Source: Actinomycetales bacterium UBA1383
GTDB taxonomy: Bacteria; Actinomycetota; Actinomycetes; Actinomycetales; Actinomycetaceae
Direction: 5' to 3'
Assembly (NCBI GenBank): GCA_002305415.1
Contig: DBQX01000134.1
Span: forward strand, 18,727-29,398
Length of the DNA stretch: 10,672 nt
Shown: positions 6,651 to 10,672 of the stretch, one piece after another
How positions within the stretch are numbered: the stretch's first letter is position 1
How the letters are laid out: every line of letters begins with the position of its first letter
Notes under the pieces: model-generated
The model's input: the letters and a program-made list of their open reading frames with translations, nothing else
Told to the model about the DNA's origin: nothing
Databases searched by the model: none
Translations under genes and position numbers: made by a program

Positions 6651-6870
6651 TCAGTCGGGCCGCCGCGCGATCACGTGGAAGACGTGCCAGTGCCGCGGCC
6701 CGACGAAGGACGGCCCGACGGCGTCCTCCTCGTCGAACGCGACCACCTCCCAGCCGTCGAGGAGGGCGAGTGCCTCGGAGCGCGTGAGGTAGGTGGCCAC
6801 CTCGCCGTCCGCGCGGCCGGCGTCGCGAGCCGTTGTATGCCGCCCACTCGGCCCACGCGGGTTCGGACAC
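6651..6870 (-). pseudogene. Remnant of a class I SAM-dependent methyltransferase, centre deleted
   Basis: Two frames hold the two ends of what looks like one former gene. From a GTG at 6870 the first frame reads VSEPAWAEWAAYNGSR, resembling the N-terminus of small actinobacterial methyltransferases, and then turns into Arg/Gly-rich nonsense. A second frame, ending with TGA at 6651-6653, reads GEVATYLTRSEALALLDGWEVV and then GPRHWHVFHVIARRPD, a characteristic C-terminus of class I methyltransferases. The SAM-binding part (DxGxGxGR-type motif, roughly 120-150 residues) is absent, and joining the ends needs a frame change. The simplest reading is an internal deletion with frameshift. It is the last position of the copper/DyP operon, 3 bases after the DUF2892 stop. 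The C-terminal match is good; the N-terminal match is weaker. Confidence 0.6.
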
Positions 6871-6873
6871 CTC

Positions 6874-7089
6874 TCAGGCGCCGGTGGCGGGACTCTCGGC
6901 GGTGTTGACGCCGAGCGCCTTCCACAACGGGCAGGTACCACTGGCCGCGGTGGCGCCGGCGATCAGGGCGACGGCGCCCAGCAGCTTGCCCCTGCCGGTG
7001 TCGAGGCCGGCGCGGGTCGCGAGCACACCCGCGAGCGCGGCGATGCCGTAGCGGATCTTCTTGTCGGTGGCGCCGACGTTCTTCTCCAT
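6874..7089 (-). CDS. DUF2892 (YgaP-like) small membrane protein
   Basis: A 71-residue protein of the DUF2892 family, the two-helix membrane domain also found fused to rhodanese in E. coli YgaP. It shows the family pattern: MEKNVGATDKKIRYGIAAL at the N-terminus, two hydrophobic stretches at about 13-25 and 36-52, and the signature TCPLWKALGVNT at 52-63, with the conserved Cys53. The start is set by GGAGGA 5 bases upstream (7095-7100); the open frame reaching 7161 is an unlikely extension. Stand-alone DUF2892 proteins often sit near rhodanese, CstR or metal-stress genes, and their role is not established. It follows the DyP gene by 25 bases in the same direction, so it is probably co-transcribed. 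Cys53 could relate to sulfur or copper chemistry; that is inference. Confidence 0.85.
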   Translation of the reverse strand: MEKNVGATDKKIRYGIAALAGVLATRAGLDTGRGKLLGAVALIAGATAASGTCPLWKALGVNTAESPATGA

Positions 7090-7094
7090 TGGTG

Positions 7095-7100
7095 TCCTCC
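7095..7100 (-). promoter_or_regulatory. Ribosome-binding site of the DUF2892 gene
   Basis: Minus-strand GGAGGA lies 5 bases before the ATG at 7089 and fixes the start of this small gene within the gap after the DyP gene. Confidence 0.75.
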
Positions 7101-7114
7101 AGGTGGGCGGGATG

Positions 7115-8341
7115 TCAGGCGAACAGGTCCTGGGCGAGGTACTCCCCGGCCCGGATCCCACGGGGGATCGCGAAGACCGCGGACCCGATCGGGGTGGTCC
7201 AGGTGTTCAGCAGGTCCAGCTCGGCCAGCCTCGCCTGCACCGGCAGGTACTGGTGAGGGAGGTCGGCCTGGAAGGTGATGAACACCAGTCCCGTGTCCGA
7301 GGGTACCCCGGCGGGTGAGGCCTCATAGGTGTAGGGGCGGCGCAGGATCCGCTGGGTGGGGTCGGGGGTGCGGGCGCGGCGGATGTGGGCGGCGGCGTCG
7401 ATCGCGGGAAACCCCAGTGCGTTGACGGCGTCGAGGTCCGGTGGGGTGTGCTCGTCTCCGCCGGTGAGGGGCGCGCCGTCGGCCAGCCGTCTCCCGATCG
7501 TCACCTCGCGGGTGGGCCGGTCCACCTCGTCCCACCTGTCGAGGTCCATGTGGATGCGCCGCACCACCATCGAGGTGCCGCCGCGGAGCCACGCGGGCGC
7601 GGCGGCGTCGGCGATGAACACGAGTGCCTCCTCCTCGCCCTGCAGGTTGGAGCTGCCGTCCAGCTGGCCGAAGGCGTTGCGGAACGTCATGCCGTCGGGC
7701 ACCTGGCCGGCCGCGTTCCGGAAGCCGTGCTGCACCCAGCGGACCGCGAGGAAGTCGCCGGCGCTCTTGGCGAGGTAGCGCGCCGCGTGCGCCACGGTGG
7801 ACGGGTCCTCGGCGGCCACCTGCAGCACCACGTCGCCCTCGCTCCACTGCGACTCGAGCCGGTCGATGGGGTAGGACGGGAGCTGGGCGAGCCAGGCGGG
7901 CTTGTCCGCGGCCATCCCGGCCTTGTCGAACATGCCGGGCCCGAAGCCCACGGTGACGGTGAGGCGGGCCGGGTGCGCGGCCAGCTCGGGTTCGGTGTCC
8001 GTCAGGCCCGGCCTGCCCTCGGCGAGGCGGGAGATGTCGTCGGTCCAGATCCGCATGAGGCGGCCGAGTCGCACCCGGTCCACTCCGTCGCGCAGGTCGA
8101 ACGCGGTCAGCGACATGAAGCCCTGCGGTGCCGTCGTGATCCCGGCCTGGTGGTCGCCCTGCCACGGCTCGGTGAGCGCGCCGAGGTAGGCCGGTGCCCC
8201 GGGTGACGCCGTCGCCTCCCCGGCCGGTGCGGCTCCGCCGTCGAGGCGCAGGCCGGCCCAGGACGCGACGGCCCCGAGCGCGAGGCCGCCACCGCCCATC
8301 AGGAGGTCCCGACGGCGAATCCCGGACGACGACGCCTCCAC
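7115..8341 (-). CDS. Tat-exported DyP-type peroxidase (EfeB/DtpA-like)
   Basis: Heme peroxidase of the dye-decolorizing family, exported folded by the Tat system. The 408-residue protein starts with GIRRRDLLMG (twin arginines near residues 9-11), a hydrophobic stretch to about 30, and a Gly/Ala/Pro-rich linker. The DyP domain follows: QAGITTAPQGFMSLTAFDL (65-83), LTVTVGFGPGMFDK (127-140), the family GxxDG motif GQLDG with catalytic D228, the distal Arg in VVRRIHMDLDRW (259-270), and proximal heme-ligand H319 in HIRRARTPDP. It resembles type A members such as EfeB and DtpA. No efeU or efeO is adjacent; the partner is a PCu(A)C copper lipoprotein whose stop lies 3 bases upstream of this GTG, implying translational coupling. 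In Streptomyces lividans DtpA is linked with Sco and a PCu(A)C-type chaperone in copper trafficking, which supports an envelope copper role here by analogy. Confidence 0.93.
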   Translation of the reverse strand: MEASSSGIRRRDLLMGGGGLALGAVASWAGLRLDGGAAPAGEATASPGAPAYLGALTEPWQGDHQAGITTAPQGFMSLTAFDLRDGVDRVRLGRLMRIWTDDISRLAEGRPGLTDTEPELAAHPARLTVTVGFGPGMFDKAGMAADKPAWLAQLPSYPIDRLESQWSEGDVVLQVAAEDPSTVAHAARYLAKSAGDFLAVRWVQHGFRNAAGQVPDGMTFRNAFGQLDGSSNLQGEEEALVFIADAAAPAWLRGGTSMVVRRIHMDLDRWDEVDRPTREVTIGRRLADGAPLTGGDEHTPPDLDAVNALGFPAIDAAAHIRRARTPDPTQRILRRPYTYEASPAGVPSDTGLVFITFQADLPHQYLPVQARLAELDLLNTWTTPIGSAVFAIPRGIRAGEYLAQDLFA

Positions 8342-8344
8342 GGC

Positions 8345-8899
8345 TCAGCCCGTCTCGCTCGGCATGGCGGTGGACTCGATGTACTCCTCCTGCGCTCCCG
8401 CGAAGGTCCGCACGGGCGCGAGCCAGCTGAACGTGCCGCCGTCCTCGAACTCGAGGGTGAGCTCGACGTCGGTGCCGGCCTCGACGGGAGTCGTCAGGTC
8501 CATCAGCATGAGGTGGTTGCCGCCCGGCTCGAGGACGAACTGGCCGCCCGCCGGGATGACGAAGCCATCGGCCATCTCGCGCATCATCATCGAGCCGTCC
8601 TGGCTCACCGTCTCGTGGAGTTCGGCGCGGTCGGTGAGGGTGGAGGAGACCGCGACCACGTGGATGTCGGCGTCGGTGTTGTTGCCGAGTGTGCCGAAGG
8701 CCCCCGTCATCTCCGTGTCCGTGGCCTTGACCCAGGGATCGGCGATGGTGATCTCCGCGGCGGCGCTTTCCTCGGAGACCGAGGGCGAGGCGGCCGCGGC
8801 CGCGGAGGTCTCGGGCGTCGTCGCGGGCACGGTGGAGGTGCACCCGGCGACGCCGAGGGCGGCGGCGAGCACCAGGGAGAGGGGGAGTGCGTGCGTCAT
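8345..8899 (-). CDS. PCu(A)C-domain periplasmic-type copper chaperone, predicted lipoprotein
   Basis: Extracytoplasmic Cu(I) chaperone that, in studied relatives, delivers copper to cytochrome oxidase CuA sites or other secreted cuproenzymes. The 184-residue protein has a signal sequence with lipobox VAGC (lipidated C20), an Ala/Ser/Thr/Glu linker to about residue 48, then the DUF461/PCu(A)C fold: DPWVKAT, MTGAFGTLGNN, LHETV, IPAGGQFVLEPGGNHLMLMDL. The copper ligands are H95, M106, H129 and M131. The first spacing is the canonical ten residues; the second is 22 instead of 21, a one-residue insertion after M106. Extra Met residues (104, 105, 109, 133) surround the site. The ATG at 8899 has GAGGA 4 bases upstream. 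It is the first gene of the operon, about 110 bases downstream of a CsoR-type operator. Confidence 0.92.
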   Translation of the reverse strand: MTHALPLSLVLAAALGVAGCTSTVPATTPETSAAAAASPSVSEESAAAEITIADPWVKATDTEMTGAFGTLGNNTDADIHVVAVSSTLTDRAELHETVSQDGSMMMREMADGFVIPAGGQFVLEPGGNHLMLMDLTTPVEAGTDVELTLEFEDGGTFSWLAPVRTFAGAQEEYIESTAMPSETG

Positions 8900-8932
8900 G
8901 GGTTCCTCACTTGTGGGGGTACCTCTGTTCTA

Positions 8933-8946
8933 CCGCCCCGGGGCGG
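8933..8946. other. 14-base perfect palindrome in the leader of the copper operon
   Basis: CCGCCCC is followed directly by GGGGCGG, 34 bases upstream of the copper-chaperone ATG. If transcription starts near the CsoR-type site, this lies in the mRNA leader. It may be a stem or a protein-binding site. Confidence 0.4.
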
Positions 8947-8960
8947 CGAACCGGCAAATT

Positions 8961-8988
8961 CCGCGCCGTGGCCCGGGCACCGGCGCGG
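8961..8988. other. Strong inverted repeat in the leader of the copper operon
   Basis: Arms CCGCGCCG (8961-8968) and CGGCGCGG (8981-8988) enclose 12 bases that contain their own palindrome, GCCCGGGC. On the minus strand the stem is followed by AATTTG, the only AT-rich stretch nearby, so a weak attenuator ahead of the copper chaperone is possible. A dyad operator is the alternative. Confidence 0.45.
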
Positions 8989-9007
8989 GGTGGCACCGCG
9001 CGTTCAT

Positions 9008-9023
9008 ATACCCCCTAGGGTAT
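9008..9023. promoter_or_regulatory. CsoR/CstR-type operator between the copper/DyP operon and the AAE transporter
   Basis: ATACCC-CCTA-GGGTAT, 6-base perfect arms around 4 bases, flanked by further AT (CATAT on the left, GTG on the right). This is the G-tract and AT-end pattern of sites bound by the CsoR/RcnR (DUF156) repressor family. Its location upstream of a copper chaperone favours the Cu(I) sensor CsoR. The persulfide sensor CstR uses very similar sites and remains possible given the DUF2892 gene. It is 108 bases from the copper-chaperone start and 59 bases from the transporter start. A TATATG just beyond it on the minus strand could be the operon's -10. The regulator gene is not in the window. 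Confidence 0.72.
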
Positions 9024-9072
9024 GTGGTCCCGCGTCTCCTCGCATGCCGCTACCGTGGAAGGCATCCCGACC

Positions 9073-9078
9073 GGAGGA
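9073..9078 (+). promoter_or_regulatory. Ribosome-binding site of the AAE transporter gene
   Basis: GGAGGA ends 4 bases before the ATG at 9083. It sets the start and excludes the much longer open frame reaching back over the copper-chaperone gene on the other strand. Confidence 0.75.
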
Positions 9079-9082
9079 CTCG

Positions 9083-10651
9083 ATGCTCGCCCTGCTCACC
9101 TCCTCTCCGCTCCTCGCGATCATGGTGGTCCTCGCGCTGGGGGCCGCCCTCGGCGCGGTGCCCTTCGGCCCGCTGCGCTTCGGGGCGGCGGGCGCGCTGT
9201 TCGTGGGCCTCGCGATCGGTTCGCTCGACCCCGCGCTCGGCGAGGGGCTCGGTCTCGTGCAGTCCCTCGGCCTCGCGCTGTTCGTCTACACCGTGGGGAT
9301 CGCGGCGGGGGCCACCTTCTTCGCGGACCTCCGGCGCCAGCTCCCGCTGATGACGCTGGGGATCGGGGTGCTCGCGGTGGTGACCGCCGTCGTCGTGGGG
9401 CTCGCCCACGCGTTCGGGCTCTCCACCGGGTTCACGGCCGGGACGTTCGCCGGCGCCCTCACCTCCACCCCGGCGCTCGCGGCGGCCACGGCCGCCACCG
9501 GGAGCCCCGACGCCGCCGTCGGCTACTCGATCGGCTACCCCGTCGGGGTGACGCTCTCGATCATCGCGGTCGCCCTCGTCGTCGGGCGGACCTGGCCCGG
9601 GCCGCGGGACACGCCGTCGCTCGCCGGCGAGGGGATCGACGCCGCCACGGTGCGCGTCGAGCGCGCGACCCCGGTGCGCGCCGTGCCCGGCTGGGGGTCG
9701 CAGCGGATCAAGATGTCCTACCTGCAGCGCGCGGGCCACACCCGTGTGATCGCGCCGGGTGAGGAGCTGCACGAGGGCGACGAGGTGCTCGTCGTGGGGA
9801 CCGGCCCGGCCCTCGAGGAGGCCATCGAGTTCCTCGGCCGCCGCGTCGGCGAGGAACTCACCACGGACCGCAGCGCCGTCGACTTCCGCCGGTTCGTGGT
9901 CTCCCGGCCCGACCTCGCGGGTCACACGGTCGCGGAGCTGAACCTCCCGGGCCGCTTCGGCGGCGTCGTCACGCGGGTCCGGCGCGGTGACATGGACCTG
10001 CTCGCCCGCGACGACCTCGTGCTCCAGCTCGGCGACCGCGTCCTGGCGGTGGTGCCCCGCTCCGAGATGTCGGGCGTCCAGGACTTCTTCGGCGACTCGG
10101 AGCGGAAGGTCTCCGAGATCGACGCGCTGGCCCTCGGTCTCGGCATGGCGCTCGGGCTGCTCCTCGGCGCGGTGCCCCTCCCGCTGCCGGGTGGTCTCAC
10201 CTTCTCGCTCGGCCCGGCGGCGGGGCCGCTGGTGGTGGGCATGGTCCTGGGGGCGCTCCACAGAACCGGTCCGCTCGCCTGGGAACTGCCCCTCGCGGCC
10301 AACCTGACGATCCGGCAGGTCGGGCTGCTGCTCTTCCTCTCGGCCGTGGGGCTCGCCTCGGGTGCCGACTTCGCGGCACAGGCGTTCACCTCGACCGGCC
10401 TCAACGTGGCCGTGACGGCCGCCGCGGCGGTGGTGACGGCGGCCCTCCTGTTCCTCGCGGGCGCCCGCCTGCTCGGCCTCAGCGCGGCCCGCGCCGGCGG
10501 GGCGTTCGCCGGGTTCATCGGGCAGCCGGCGATCCTCGCCTACGCCACCGGCCGCGTGAACGACGAGCGCATCGAGAGCGGGTACGCGGCGCTCTTCGCA
10601 CTCGGGATCATCGCGAAGATCCTCGCGGTGCAGGTCATCGCGGTGCTGTGA
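9083..10651 (+). CDS. AspT/YidE-type transporter (AAE family) with two central TrkA-C domains
   Basis: Membrane transporter of the aspartate:alanine exchanger family. AspT itself swaps aspartate for alanine; YidE/YbjL-like relatives have uncharacterised or organic-anion substrates. The 522-residue protein is complete and shows the family's duplicated layout: about five helices at 8-170 with the signature GALTSTPALAAATAATG (124-140), a cytosolic block at about 188-335 with two TrkA-C (RCK-C) domains (each ending in a GDEVLVVG or GDRVLAVV strand), then a second helix set at 346-522 with the matching GAFAGFIGQPAILAYATG (473-490). The TrkA-C domains normally bind a small ligand and gate transport. 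A GGAGGA site sets the start. No aspartate decarboxylase (AspD) lies next to it, so an aspartate/alanine role is not supported. It shares its upstream region, including the CsoR-type site, with the copper/DyP operon. Confidence 0.9.
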   Translation: MLALLTSSPLLAIMVVLALGAALGAVPFGPLRFGAAGALFVGLAIGSLDPALGEGLGLVQSLGLALFVYTVGIAAGATFFADLRRQLPLMTLGIGVLAVVTAVVVGLAHAFGLSTGFTAGTFAGALTSTPALAAATAATGSPDAAVGYSIGYPVGVTLSIIAVALVVGRTWPGPRDTPSLAGEGIDAATVRVERATPVRAVPGWGSQRIKMSYLQRAGHTRVIAPGEELHEGDEVLVVGTGPALEEAIEFLGRRVGEELTTDRSAVDFRRFVVSRPDLAGHTVAELNLPGRFGGVVTRVRRGDMDLLARDDLVLQLGDRVLAVVPRSEMSGVQDFFGDSERKVSEIDALALGLGMALGLLLGAVPLPLPGGLTFSLGPAAGPLVVGMVLGALHRTGPLAWELPLAANLTIRQVGLLLFLSAVGLASGADFAAQAFTSTGLNVAVTAAAAVVTAALLFLAGARLLGLSAARAGGAFAGFIGQPAILAYATGRVNDERIESGYAALFALGIIAKILAVQVIAVL

Positions 10652-10672
10652 CGGCGGCGGCGCCGGTGCCGC

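Noticed and set aside
6640..6870. The 76-codon frame from GTG 6870 as an independent small gene
   Set aside because: Only the first 15 or so residues look like protein; the rest is Arg/Gly nonsense. It is better explained as the front of a frameshifted methyltransferase remnant.
7115..8341. The DyP peroxidase as EfeB of an EfeUOB iron-uptake operon
   Set aside because: No efeU or efeO gene is adjacent. The neighbours are a copper chaperone and DUF2892, so only the domain similarity to EfeB is kept.
8913..8925. GGGGGTACCTC near the copper-chaperone start as a second CsoR-type site
   Set aside because: The G tract and GGTACC are suggestive, but there is no matching second arm at the right distance.
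8513..9082. An upstream extension of the AAE transporter frame over the copper-chaperone gene
   Set aside because: The extension is His/Gly/Arg shadow sequence. A strong GGAGGA precedes the ATG at 9083, where the hydrophobic family N-terminus begins.

Overview
The window is chromosomal DNA from a high-GC actinobacterium. Third codon positions are almost all G or C, GTG starts occur, and several families are typical of the phylum: a Tat-exported DyP peroxidase next to a PCu(A)C copper lipoprotein, a FadD-type acyl-CoA ligase, and probably a leaderless transcript. The genus cannot be fixed from the sequence. No RNA genes, insertion sequences, phage genes or CRISPR arrays are visible, and no stretch of 300 bases lacks a gene.

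Left part (1-3843): an APC-family amino-acid permease runs in from the left edge and converges on an AEC-family transporter. The AEC gene is divergent from a 14-helix DHA2 (EmrB/QacA-type) drug-efflux pump. Their 118-base intergenic region holds a near-ideal TetR-type operator (TTTACGAC-N5-GTCGTAAA), placed so that one repressor could control both directions. No TetR gene lies in the window.

Middle part (3855-6643): a 3-methyladenine DNA glycosylase on the minus strand converges on the pump gene. It is divergent from a long-chain acyl-CoA ligase. The gap between them carries three exact copies of a 12-base direct repeat plus an older degenerate duplication. The ligase ends in an unusual extension: five tandem 11-residue units (RxDAxxLADRV), predicted to form an amphipathic or hendecad helix, followed by a charged, disordered tail.

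Right part (6651-8899, minus strand): a compact operon reads PCu(A)C copper chaperone lipoprotein, Tat-exported DyP peroxidase, DUF2892 small membrane protein, then a decayed methyltransferase of which only the two ends survive. Upstream is a CsoR/CstR-type operator (ATACCC-CCTA-GGGTAT), and the leader contains two strong inverted repeats. This looks like an envelope copper-handling and peroxidase module under copper or persulfide control. Divergent from it, on the other side of the operator, is a complete AspT/YidE-type (AAE family) transporter with two central TrkA-C domains (9083-10651).

The most unusual items are the 11-mer repeat tail on the acyl-CoA ligase, the CsoR-type site shared between the copper/DyP operon and an AAE transporter, and the TetR-type site shared by two transporters.
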